Of a DNA stretch of 64,000 nt, positions 25,906 through 34,402 are shown piece after piece (positions within the stretch are counted from its first letter, which is position 1; every line of letters starts with the position of its first letter). The position numbers and the translations under genes were made by a program. The DNA is from Mumia sp050632745 (lineage in GTDB: Bacteria > Actinomycetota > Actinomycetes > Propionibacteriales > Nocardioidaceae). Below the pieces are notes generated by a model that saw only the letters and a program-made list of their open reading frames with translations, was not told the origin of the DNA and did no database searches. The DNA is taken from positions 128,713-192,712 of the forward strand of contig NZ_JBODSD010000006.1 in the NCBI RefSeq assembly GCF_050632745.1, given 5' to 3'.

Positions 25906-26478
25906 TCACTGGTCCTCGTCGTGCGCGGTCAGGTTCTTGTCGACGTTCTCCGCGACGGCGATCGCCGCGTCGGGTGCCGGGGGAGTGCCACCGACCCGGG
26001 CGTTGGCCGTCACCCGCACCCAGCGGTCGGGGAAGACGACGGCGATCGTGGTCTCGTCCGCCCGCTCGCACACGTAGCCGGGCGGGTCGTCCGTCCGCGG
26101 TGCGCAGTCGGTGCTGCCCTCGATCTCGTCGGCGAGCTGCGCCTGCATCTCGTCGCGCTCGGCCTGGTCGGCGAGGTCCATCGTGGTGATCTGGATGCGG
26201 TCCTCGCCGCCTGACGTGCTGACCGTGCAGGTGATCGCGTTGCCCTGGCGGCGGGTGGCGTCGAGGTCACCGCCGCCGAAGCCGGACACCTCGGCGTCGC
26301 CTGTGACCTCGGCCGCGGCGCTCTCGTCCAGGATGCCGCACAGGCGCGACGTCGTGCCGTCCGCCTCCGGGTCGTCCTCGCAGCCGGCCAGGAGGGCCGC
26401 CGTCAGCGCCACGGAGGCCACGGCGGCGGTGCGCAGGCCGAGCCGGCGCGAGCGGACGGAAAGTCGTGACGGGCCCAC
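25906..26478 (-). CDS. DUF3558-like lipoprotein paired with the 838-residue protein
   Basis: 190-residue lipoprotein with lipobox LAGC (Cys33) and a mature domain resembling DUF3558 proteins (LCGILDESAAAEVTG; four cysteines likely paired, as in CTVSTSGG and CAPRTDDPPGYVC). The start codon is GTG at 26478, one base after the 838-residue gene's stop, so the pair is coupled. It is proposed as an immunity or adaptor protein on the outer membrane face. Confidence 0.75.
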   Translation of the reverse strand: MGPSRLSVRSRRLGLRTAAVASVALTAALLAGCEDDPEADGTTSRLCGILDESAAAEVTGDAEVSGFGGGDLDATRRQGNAITCTVSTSGGEDRIQITTMDLADQAERDEMQAQLADEIEGSTDCAPRTDDPPGYVCERADETTIAVVFPDRWVRVTANARVGGTPPAPDAAIAVAENVDKNLTAHDEDQ

Positions 26479-28995
26479 TCAGCGCACCTCGGGGTTGATG
26501 AAGTGGTCGTAGAACGTGTCCTGGTGCGTCAGGTTGATGATCTTCGGCAGAGCGTCGTCCTTCTGCCACTGCTCCCAGGCGTCCTGGATCTTCTTCTTGT
26601 CCGCCTCGCTCATGTCGTCCCCACCGACCTTCTCCCAGCCGTCCTCGTCGTAGAGGTCCGGGCGGATCTGCGGCGGGTCGCCGATGAGGATCTCCTTCGG
26701 GACGCCGCCGAACGGCTTGTCGATGCCCTCGATGTCCTGGGGCTCGAGGTAGCCGTGCCGGTAGAGCTCGGAGATGGCGCCGTACTCGAGCTTGTCGGGG
26801 ATCGGGCCGGTGGCGGTGTCGAGGTAGCCGTCGGTGCTGGGCGAGGACTTGACCGCGTTCTGGAGCTGTTCGAGCGCCTCGCCCTGGAGCGTGTCGTACG
26901 TCGTCTTCGCGAACTCGCTCGCCGTCTCTCCCAGCACCTTGCCGCCACCGGGCAGGAAGCCGGTCGTGATGTCGAGCGCCTTGGACATGAGCTCCTCGCG
27001 TGCCGCCGCGAGCTCGTCCTTGTCCGCGCTGATCGCGAGACCCTGGTTGAGGAGGTTGCCCATGACGTCGCCGTTGCGCGCCTGGACGCCTTCGAAGCCG
27101 CTGCCCTCGAGCGCGTCGAGCGTCTTGGGGCCGTTGAGCCCGGAGAGGTGCTCACCCGTGGCGTCGTTGCACTCCAGCAGCATCGCGGCCGTGAGGGTCT
27201 GCAGCCCCGTCTTGTCGTCGCTGCTGCCGATCTCGCCGAGGACCTTGGCGAGCTCGCTCGGGGCGAGGTCGAGGTGGGTCGGCCCGCTGTCGGGCGGCGT
27301 GTTGGACAGCAGGTCGTACAGGTCGTCGGTGTAGCCCGACGCCATCGCGCCGAGGCTGTCGGTCATGTCCGGCCACACGTGCCAGGCGTCGTACATCGCG
27401 TCGGGCCCGAAGCCGCCTGCGCCGTGCCCCGAGAGGTCGGCGATCTTCTTGAACACGTCGGTCGCGATCTCCGCGCCGGTCGCCCGGTCTGCGCCGCCGA
27501 CGGTCGCTGCCTCGAGCGCGAGACCGAGGCCGTTGCCCTCGTCGCTGCCGTCGGTGCGCGAGAACGTGCGCCCGTCGACGTCGTCGCCGTCCTTCTTGCC
27601 GAGGAAGTAGTCCAGCTTGTCCTTGTCGACGTCGCCGCTGTCGTCGGTGAAGAACTGCTGAGCGGCGTCAGGGCTCTTCTCCATCGACGCGAGCACGTTG
27701 GCCATGGCGTCCGGCATCGCGCGTCCGTACGTCGCGTAGAGCGGGTCCTTGTCCATGCCCCACGGGTACGGGTCGAAGACCGGCGGGTACGAGTCGTCGC
27801 CCCTGCTGCCCCACGGTCGGTCGCCGGCGTGGTCGCGCTCGTACTTGTAGACCTCGTCGGCGAGGCTGGACAGGAAGTCGCCCTCGAACTCGTGCGTGTG
27901 CCCTCCGGAGCGGAGCAGGAGGCTCAGCGCGGCGGCGTTCTCGGGGTTGTCCTCGTCGTAGATCGCCTTGCCCCACGTGACGCCGGCGTCCGACGGCGGG
28001 GCGTACTGGCCGGTGCCCTGCGAGTACGTCGCGAGCGCGCCGCCGGCGGCGGCGAGGAAGTTGCGGTAGAGGTCGATGGCCTCCTTGTCCGGCGGCGCCG
28101 GCGCCCCGCTGTGGGACGAGACGCCCTCCGGCGGGATGCCGTAGGCGTTGCTGGACAGGGCCTGGATGGCATCGGCCATCTCGTTCGGCTCGACCGTCGA
28201 GTAGAGCCGGTGCGCGAACGCGGCGTCGTCCTGCATCAGCGCGAGGGTCTCGACCGTCTTGAGGTCGATCTCCTTCGAGCGGATGTCGGCGGCGATCAGG
28301 TCGGCGACCTTCTCCCTGACGCCTGGGCTGAGCAGTGCGATGAACTCCGCGTCGAGGTCCTTGGCGTGGTCGACGACGTACTTCGCCTGGTCGTCGTCCG
28401 ACAGCTGCGCGACGTCGAACGGGAGGGCGTTGAGCTTGACCTTTGTGAGATCGGTCACGTTGGTGAACATCGCGGGCGCGAAGGACGGCAGCGCGCCGGC
28501 GGCGTACAGCGCCTTCACGTGCGTGGGGTCGAGCGGGTCGCTCAGCTGCTGCTTGGCGGTGCGCGCCGCGCCCTGGAGCGTGTCGACGGCGCCGGAGTGC
28601 TGCCCGGTGAGCGCGGCCTTCTTCTCGACTTGCTCCTCCCGCGTGGGCTCGGAGCGGATCTGGCTGTTGAGGCCGTCGATCGTGCCGTTGAAGGTCTCCA
28701 CGGCCGTGCCGAAGAGGCGGATCGCCCCTGCGCCGACGGTGATGCCCTGCACGAGGGAGCGTGCTTGGTTCTTGGTCGCGGTGTCCGCACCCTCCATCGC
28801 GGTGGAGAGCACGCCGGCGACGCCCTCGCGGGCGGTGTTGTGCTTCGCGCTGAGGTCGGCGTTGAAGTTCTCGACGTCTCCGGCGGGCGCCCCGACGGCG
28901 TCGGCCTGCGACGAGATCGTCCCGGGGGACACGTCGTGCCTCAAGAAGCCGTCGATCAGCAGGCTGGATCCGCCGCCCTCGTCCGGTCGCACCAT
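26479..28995 (-). CDS. Large type VII-type effector-like protein, 838 residues
   Basis: N-terminal ~215 residues nearly the same as those of the 480-residue protein (shared LLIDGFLRHDVSP, PAGDVENF, TATKNQAR, TAKQQLSDPLDP). A long helical middle follows (about 220-650) that resembles a domain common in actinobacterial type VII-associated proteins, and then a distinct C-terminal ~150 residues I cannot identify. There is no signal peptide. ATG at 28995; the upstream ribosome site is weak. It is first gene of a four-gene minus-strand unit with two lipoproteins. Confidence 0.75.
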   Translation of the reverse strand: MVRPDEGGGSSLLIDGFLRHDVSPGTISSQADAVGAPAGDVENFNADLSAKHNTAREGVAGVLSTAMEGADTATKNQARSLVQGITVGAGAIRLFGTAVETFNGTIDGLNSQIRSEPTREEQVEKKAALTGQHSGAVDTLQGAARTAKQQLSDPLDPTHVKALYAAGALPSFAPAMFTNVTDLTKVKLNALPFDVAQLSDDDQAKYVVDHAKDLDAEFIALLSPGVREKVADLIAADIRSKEIDLKTVETLALMQDDAAFAHRLYSTVEPNEMADAIQALSSNAYGIPPEGVSSHSGAPAPPDKEAIDLYRNFLAAAGGALATYSQGTGQYAPPSDAGVTWGKAIYDEDNPENAAALSLLLRSGGHTHEFEGDFLSSLADEVYKYERDHAGDRPWGSRGDDSYPPVFDPYPWGMDKDPLYATYGRAMPDAMANVLASMEKSPDAAQQFFTDDSGDVDKDKLDYFLGKKDGDDVDGRTFSRTDGSDEGNGLGLALEAATVGGADRATGAEIATDVFKKIADLSGHGAGGFGPDAMYDAWHVWPDMTDSLGAMASGYTDDLYDLLSNTPPDSGPTHLDLAPSELAKVLGEIGSSDDKTGLQTLTAAMLLECNDATGEHLSGLNGPKTLDALEGSGFEGVQARNGDVMGNLLNQGLAISADKDELAAAREELMSKALDITTGFLPGGGKVLGETASEFAKTTYDTLQGEALEQLQNAVKSSPSTDGYLDTATGPIPDKLEYGAISELYRHGYLEPQDIEGIDKPFGGVPKEILIGDPPQIRPDLYDEDGWEKVGGDDMSEADKKKIQDAWEQWQKDDALPKIINLTHQDTFYDHFINPEVR
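28351..28995 (-). repeat. Direct repeat copy 2: shared N-terminal coding region
   Basis: Partner of the copy at 25226-25870, same orientation. Recombination between the copies would delete about 3.1 kb and join the 838-residue start to the HExxH tip. Confidence 0.7.
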
Positions 28996-29113
28996 CCCGA
29001 GCTGTCCTCACGTGTGGGAACCAAGGTCGGCCCTGACTGTACCCAGAGCGGGGGGCACTGTGAACCGGAGTGACCAATAACTGGTACAAATCGGACATGA
29101 CACGCGTGCGGCC

Positions 29114-29144
29114 TTGCGTGGGTGGACCTCGTTCGTCGTATCGT
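29114..29144 (+). promoter_or_regulatory. Possible promoter of triad 2
   Basis: TTGCGT (29114-29119) and TATCGT (29139-29144) separated by 19 bases, longer than ideal. The leader to the ATG at 29183 is about 32 bases and carries GAGAGG. The divergent gap 28996-29182 holds nothing else I can name. Confidence 0.35.
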
Positions 29145-29182
29145 CTGTACTGACTCGACGTCTGACGAGAGGTTTCCGCACC

Positions 29183-29539
29183 ATGGGTGCTAGCTACTGG
29201 GGTAACGAAGAGCTCGGCTCGTTGACCAAGTCCGCCAAGAGCGGCCACGGCACCGCGAGCGAGGACGCGTCGTCGTCGGCCACGCGCCACCTCGGCCGTA
29301 CGCAGGCCACGGAGGGCCTCAACGTCGGCCCGACCGGCAACGCGCAGCGCGCCGCCCACACCGCCCTCGCGGCGGCGAAGCAGGCGAACGCCAACAACGT
29401 CGCCGAGGTCGGCACCAACGTCAACCGCGGTGAGCAGGCGCAGGCGCAGACCACCGAGGAGTCGAGCTCGCTGCAGAAGGTGTCCGCCACCGACGGCGAG
29501 TCGACGGCCACGTCGCTGCGCCGCACGATCCAGGCCTGA
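29183..29539 (+). CDS. Small helical protein, first of triad 2
   Basis: 118 residues, Ala/Ser/Thr/Asn-rich, low in hydrophobic residues, helical, with no signal peptide. The ATG at 29183 follows GAGAGG. A weak match to the first protein of triad 1 is seen around the TGNAQRAAHTALAAAKQANA segment. Probably a secreted partner of the type VII-like machine; family unknown. Confidence 0.6.
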   Translation: MGASYWGNEELGSLTKSAKSGHGTASEDASSSATRHLGRTQATEGLNVGPTGNAQRAAHTALAAAKQANANNVAEVGTNVNRGEQAQAQTTEESSSLQKVSATDGESTATSLRRTIQA

Positions 29540-29568
29540 GCCGAGACTTCGAGGAAGAGGACCACGAC

Positions 29569-29862
29569 GTGAAGATCCGTTACGACAAGTCCGCCAGCGA
29601 GGACATCAACGCCTCCGGCAAGGAGTTCGCGGGCGGCGCCCAGACCGACCAGGACAGCGTGGAGACGGCGGCTCGCCAGATCTCGGCGAACCTGTCCGGC
29701 GCCGGCGCCGAGGAGGCGCACGCCGTGCACCGTACGGCGTACGAGCGTGCGGACGAGCTCCACCAGGCGTCCCTGAAGTCCAACCAGACCGACCAGAAGA
29801 CGCAGGACATCAACGACACCGCGATCCCGCGGATGCAGTCCTTCTTCGGCAACCGCGCCTGA
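29569..29862 (+). CDS. Small helical protein, second of triad 2
   Basis: 97 residues, hydrophilic and helical (WXG100 size), with an AGAEEAHAVHRTAYERADEL stretch that could form the second helix, but no Trp-x-Gly. It starts with GTG at 29569. It ends SFFGNRA. No signal sequence. Confidence 0.6.
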   Translation: MKIRYDKSASEDINASGKEFAGGAQTDQDSVETAARQISANLSGAGAEEAHAVHRTAYERADELHQASLKSNQTDQKTQDINDTAIPRMQSFFGNRA

Positions 29863-29880
29863 CGCGGCCGAGGAGAGGCG

Positions 29881-30240
29881 ATGGCTCCGTTCTACGAGGT
29901 CGACGACACGACGGCGACCCACGCATCCGGCCAGCGGATCGCGGGTCTGTCGAGCGACGTCCGGACGGCCAAGAGCACGTTGGTGACGGCCCTCGAGGCG
30001 GTCACCCCGGGCTCGCGGCACGGTGTCGGTGACGTGACGGCCGGTGTCGACGCGTTCCAGACCTGGGCCGTGGAGACCGCCAACGCGGTCGCCAACGGTG
30101 TCAGCAACCTCGGCAACAACACGTCGCAGGGCGCCAACACGGTGGCCTACACGACCAACGAGACCACCGCCCTGCAGAACCAGCAGTCGGTGCTCAGCCG
30201 TGACGTCAACGCGACGTCCGGTCGCGCGATCGCGGTCTGA
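29881..30240 (+). CDS. WXG100-like small protein, third of triad 2
   Basis: 119 residues. Two helices flank a central turn; FQTWAVETANAV holds the only Trp. The tail is polar and rich in Asn/Thr. Good ribosome site (GAGGAGAGGCG). It is followed by a strong terminator facing the eccC stop. Confidence 0.65.
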   Translation: MAPFYEVDDTTATHASGQRIAGLSSDVRTAKSTLVTALEAVTPGSRHGVGDVTAGVDAFQTWAVETANAVANGVSNLGNNTSQGANTVAYTTNETTALQNQQSVLSRDVNATSGRAIAV

Positions 30241-30260
30241 GGTCACCAGCACGACGCACC

Positions 30261-30295
30261 GAAGCCCCCTCCCGCCGCTGGCGGGAGGGGGCTTC
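30261..30295. terminator. Perfect bidirectional terminator between triad 2 and eccC
   Basis: Arms GAAGCCCCCTCCCGCC and GGCGGGAGGGGGCTTC are exact 16-base complements around GCT. Genes converge here from both strands. Confidence 0.85.
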
Positions 30296-30312
30296 GTCGT
30301 GCCGGTCGCGGG

Positions 30313-33300
30313 TCAGGCCTCGCCGTCCGGCACCAGGCCCGTCTGCACCTGACCGATGAGCCCGTTGCGGTTGACGTACAGCGCGCGGCCCACGGGCAGG
30401 CGCGTCGGAGCCACACCGCCGACCAGCCGTCCCTCGAGCCGGTCGCCCGAGAACATGAAGCCGGCCGTGGAGACGTCGGTGAGGCGCTGCAGCATCGGCT
30501 CGAACTGCGCCCGCGCGAGACCGTTGACGCGACGCGAGGCGACGAGGTGGAACCCGAGGTCGTTGCCCTGCGGGATGTACTCGACCAGCGGGTCGAGCGG
30601 GTTGCCCGACGAGGTCGCGACCAGGTCGTAGTCGTCGACCACGACGAGGAGCTCGAGCCCGTTCCACCAGGAGCGCTCGCGCAGCTGCTCGGAGGTGACG
30701 TCCGGGCCCGGCAGGCGCTGGTGCAGTGATCCGGCGAGCTCGCTCGCCACCTGGGCGGTCTGCTCCCGGTTCGTGCAGTAGGCGACCAGGTACTCCTCCG
30801 GCACGACGTCGAGCAGCGAGCGCCGGAAGTCCACGAGCACGATGCCGAGCTGCTCGGGCGGCATCAGCTGCGTGTAGCCGCGCAGGAGCATCTTGAGGAA
30901 GTTGGTCTTGCCGGTCTCGGGGTCGCCGTAGACCAGCAGGTGCGGGTTGGACCCGACGAGGTTCACCGAGACCGCCCGGAGGTTGCGGTCGAGCACACCG
31001 ACCGGGACGCCCGGGTACGCCGGGTCGACCGGCGGCAGCTCCTCGAGGTGGACCACCGGGGCGAGGGTCTGGACCCGCTCCACGGCGATGCCCTTCCAGC
31101 GGTCGGTGATCGCGGCGAACAGGTCGCGCTGGGCCTCGAACAGGTCCTCGGTCTCACGGACGCCGTCGATCCGGGGGACCGCCGCCTGGAAGATCCGCTC
31201 GCCCTCCATCGCGCCGCGCCCGGAGATCTCCTTCGGGATCTGCTCCATGACCTTGCGGCCGAACTGCGAGTCGTACACGTCGTTGAGGCGCAGCTCGAGG
31301 CGGCCGCCGAACGACGGCTGCATGCGCATCCGGATCTGCATGCTCTGGGTGACGGTGAGGACGACGTGCACGCCGTACGCACCTCCGCGCGCCGCGATCT
31401 CGTCCACGGCGTAGTCGAGCGCGTCGTACTCCTCGCGGAACGTCGCCCACCCGTCGATGACGAGGAACACGTCACCCGGCGTGTCGCGCGGGATCCGGCC
31501 CTCCTCGCGCGCACGGCGGTAGTCCTGCATGCTCTCGAGGCCGTACCGGCGGAAGAGCTCCTCGCGCTCGTCGAGGACCGCCATGACCTCCTGGACCGTG
31601 CGGTTGATGCGCTCCGGGTCGTTGCGCGTAGCGACGGCAGCGACGTGCGGGAGCGTGCGGAGCGCCTGGAGGGTGCCGCCGCCGTAGTCGATGCAGTAGA
31701 ACGCGACGGTGCCCGGGGCGTAGCGCAGCGCGAGCGAGGCCACCATCGTCCGCAGGGTCGTGCTCTTGCCCGTCTGCGGGGCGCCGGCGAGGACCAGGTT
31801 GCTGCCGGCGCCGGTGAAGTCCCACTCGAGCGCGTACTGCGCCTGCTTCGCCGGCTCGTCGACCAGCCCGAGCACGGCGCGGACGGTCGCCGGCGCGCCC
31901 GGCTCGTCGACCGTCTGGACGGCGTCGAGCGGCAGCACCGGCGGCAAGGGGTCGAGCCACACCGGACGGACGTGCGGCGCTCCTGAGGCGGTCATCTGCT
32001 CGCAGAGGACGTCGAGGACGGTCGGCCCGCCCTTGCGCGAGGCCGCCTCGGCGGCAGCCTCCTCCATCGACGCCTCGCGCTCGGCGGCGGCACGGTCGGC
32101 GATCCAGGCTCCGATGCCGTTCACCGCGACGTAGGGGACGACCGGGACGGACGTCTTCGGGCCCTCGGTCGGTGGGACGTACGCGCTGGAGACCAGGGCC
32201 GCCTTGAAGCGCTCGAACACGGTGGTGTCGACCTTCAGGTAGCCCGACCCCGGCTCCGGCGGCAGGTGGTAGGCGTCGGGTACGCCGATGGCGTCACGGC
32301 TCTCGGACTCCGAGAAGGTCCGGAGGCTGATCCGGTACGAGAGGTGCGACTCGAGCCCGCGGATCTTGCCCATCTCGAGCTTCTGCGTCGCGAGCAGCAG
32401 GTGGACGCCGATGGAGCGGCCGATGCGTCCGATGGCGACGAAGAGCTCCGCGAAGTCGGGCTTGGCCGTCAGCAGCTCGGAGAACTCGTCGACGATCACC
32501 AGCAGGTGGGGGAGCGGCTCCAGCGGCTCGCCGGCGTCGATCCGCTCCTGGTACGCGGTCACGTTCGGCAGGTTGCCGGCGGACTTGAGGACCTCCTGAC
32601 GCCGCTGCATCTCGCCGTAGAGCGCATCGCGCATCCGGTCGACCAGCGTCAGGTCGTCCTGGAGGTTCGTGATCATCCCGGCGAGGTGCGGGATGTGCTC
32701 CATCGCCGCGAACGTCGCACCGCCCTTGAAGTCGACGAGCATGAGCGCGAGCCGGTCCGGGCCGTGACCGACGAGGAGGGAGCTGACGAGCGTGCGCAGC
32801 ATCTCGGACTTGCCGGAGCCGGTGGCACCGACGACGAGGCCGTGCGGCCCCATGCCCCCGTGCGCAGACTCCTTGAGGTCGAGGAGGACGGGCGTGCCCT
32901 GCTCGGAGATGCCGATCGGCACCCGGAGGAGGTCGCGGAGGGCACGGGGCTGCCACGTACGACGGGTGTCGAGGTGGGCAGGGTCGCGGACGCCCAGGAT
33001 CTCGGCGAGGCCGACAGACCCTTCGAGGCCGCCCTCACCCGCCTCCTCGGCGCTCAGCCGCAGGCCCGACAGCGTTCGGGCGAGGGTGGTCTCCGTGCCG
33101 TCCGGGAGCAGGTCGGCGCGGAACGGTGCGGGGTGGACGTTGGTCACGAGCGAGCCGTCGGGTCCGACCTCGACCCGGACGTCCAGCGGGCGGGGCTCGT
33201 GACGGGAGGAGGGCAGCAGGCTGACGACGTGGATGCCGAGCGCCTGCAGCGGGATCGACGGGTCCGGAGACTCGAGGTGGGCGCCTGACCCGCCGTCGTG

Positions 33301-34269
33301 GTCGACGACGACCACGAGGTGCGAGCCACCGACCGCGGCACCGCGGCTGCGCTGGTAGCGGTCGAGCCGCTCGTCCAGCTCGGCGGCGAGCAGCGCCGTG
33401 AGCGCCGGGACCGACGTCGCGACGCGGCGCGCCGGCACCTCGCCGTCGAGCGTCCGGGCGCTCTGGGTGTGCGGCAGCCACTTCACCCAGTCCCACGCGG
33501 CGGCCGCCTCCTCCGGGCGGACGACCGCGACGTCGAGGTCACCGGGCGCGTGCAGCGTGACGAGCTGGGTGAGGAGCGTCCGGGCGACCGCCCGCGCCGC
33601 ACTGGGGTGCCCGATCACCGCCACCTGGCCGCACTGGGCCAGCGGCAGCGTGATCGGCTGCTCGGAGAGCGTCGCGTACCGCTGCTGGAGCTCCTCGGCG
33701 GCGTTGAGGCACAGAGGGTCGAACTCGTTGAGCGGGCCGGTGTCGGCGTCGAGGGCGAGCCCGCTGACCAGCGGCACCTCGCCGGTCCCGAGCCGCACGG
33801 ACAGGAAGTCGCCGTGCGCGGGACGGCGCTCCCAACGGCGCGCCCCGTCGGCGGAGATCCCGATCAGCTCGTCAGGTCGCGGGAACCGCCACGCCTGCTC
33901 CGCTCGCTGGGTCGCCACCCGCTCGCGCACCGCGAGCCGCATCTCCTCGAGGTAGTCGAGGTAGCGCTCGCGGGACTCACGCATCTGACGGCGCGCGCCG
34001 CCGCGCTGGCTGACGATCATCACGACACCGATGGCGATCGAGCCGATCAGGACGAGGAAGCCCGCGACCACCAGGATCGGCCGGTCCTTCTGCGTCAGCG
34101 CCATCGTGAGCGAGCCGGTGCCGCTCATGATCGGCATCATGAGCATCGTCATCCCGGCGGCCGGGGTGGGCGCCTGGGTGCGGTGCGGGGGCTCGTGGAT
34201 GCTCAACGGCGCGTCGTCGACGCGCGGGGGCGCGGTGCGCGGGGGCCGTTTCACCAGCGTCGTGCTCAT
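30313..34269 (-). CDS. eccC: Type VII secretion ATPase EccC (fused EccCa-EccCb)
   Basis: 1318-residue FtsK/SpoIIIE-type ATPase, the motor of ESX secretion. It has two helices near residues 40-86, then three ATPase domains. Walker A motifs are GATGSGKS (about 480), GAPQTGKST (about 828) and GDPETGKTN (about 1115); Walker B strands are LMLVDFKGGA, AFYCIDYGGG and IVLVDFRR. It is a single polypeptide, as in most non-mycobacterial ESX systems. The ATG at 34269 follows GAGGAC. It is divergent from eccD. Confidence 0.93.
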   Translation of the reverse strand: MSTTLVKRPPRTAPPRVDDAPLSIHEPPHRTQAPTPAAGMTMLMMPIMSGTGSLTMALTQKDRPILVVAGFLVLIGSIAIGVVMIVSQRGGARRQMRESRERYLDYLEEMRLAVRERVATQRAEQAWRFPRPDELIGISADGARRWERRPAHGDFLSVRLGTGEVPLVSGLALDADTGPLNEFDPLCLNAAEELQQRYATLSEQPITLPLAQCGQVAVIGHPSAARAVARTLLTQLVTLHAPGDLDVAVVRPEEAAAAWDWVKWLPHTQSARTLDGEVPARRVATSVPALTALLAAELDERLDRYQRSRGAAVGGSHLVVVVDHDGGSGAHLESPDPSIPLQALGIHVVSLLPSSRHEPRPLDVRVEVGPDGSLVTNVHPAPFRADLLPDGTETTLARTLSGLRLSAEEAGEGGLEGSVGLAEILGVRDPAHLDTRRTWQPRALRDLLRVPIGISEQGTPVLLDLKESAHGGMGPHGLVVGATGSGKSEMLRTLVSSLLVGHGPDRLALMLVDFKGGATFAAMEHIPHLAGMITNLQDDLTLVDRMRDALYGEMQRRQEVLKSAGNLPNVTAYQERIDAGEPLEPLPHLLVIVDEFSELLTAKPDFAELFVAIGRIGRSIGVHLLLATQKLEMGKIRGLESHLSYRISLRTFSESESRDAIGVPDAYHLPPEPGSGYLKVDTTVFERFKAALVSSAYVPPTEGPKTSVPVVPYVAVNGIGAWIADRAAAEREASMEEAAAEAASRKGGPTVLDVLCEQMTASGAPHVRPVWLDPLPPVLPLDAVQTVDEPGAPATVRAVLGLVDEPAKQAQYALEWDFTGAGSNLVLAGAPQTGKSTTLRTMVASLALRYAPGTVAFYCIDYGGGTLQALRTLPHVAAVATRNDPERINRTVQEVMAVLDEREELFRRYGLESMQDYRRAREEGRIPRDTPGDVFLVIDGWATFREEYDALDYAVDEIAARGGAYGVHVVLTVTQSMQIRMRMQPSFGGRLELRLNDVYDSQFGRKVMEQIPKEISGRGAMEGERIFQAAVPRIDGVRETEDLFEAQRDLFAAITDRWKGIAVERVQTLAPVVHLEELPPVDPAYPGVPVGVLDRNLRAVSVNLVGSNPHLLVYGDPETGKTNFLKMLLRGYTQLMPPEQLGIVLVDFRRSLLDVVPEEYLVAYCTNREQTAQVASELAGSLHQRLPGPDVTSEQLRERSWWNGLELLVVVDDYDLVATSSGNPLDPLVEYIPQGNDLGFHLVASRRVNGLARAQFEPMLQRLTDVSTAGFMFSGDRLEGRLVGGVAPTRLPVGRALYVNRNGLIGQVQTGLVPDGEA

Positions 34270-34402
34270 CGCCGTCCTCGTGGTCGGGGCAGAGGCGTAG
34301 TCCCCGCAAACGATATGCTCCACGGCGTCCAGGCCTTGCGGTGGTCGCGTCCCGACGCCCGCCGCCGGCCGAGCCACGCACGCAGGGGAGAGGAGTGCGC
34401 CG

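Noticed and set aside
26503..29073. Open frame of 856 codons antisense to the 838-residue protein
   Set aside because: Composition typical of an antisense shadow; the minus-strand gene is supported by its paralogue.
29110..29182. N-terminal extension of the first triad 2 protein from 29114
   Set aside because: Lies over the promoter region; the ATG at 29183 has GAGAGG and gives a normal small secreted-type protein.
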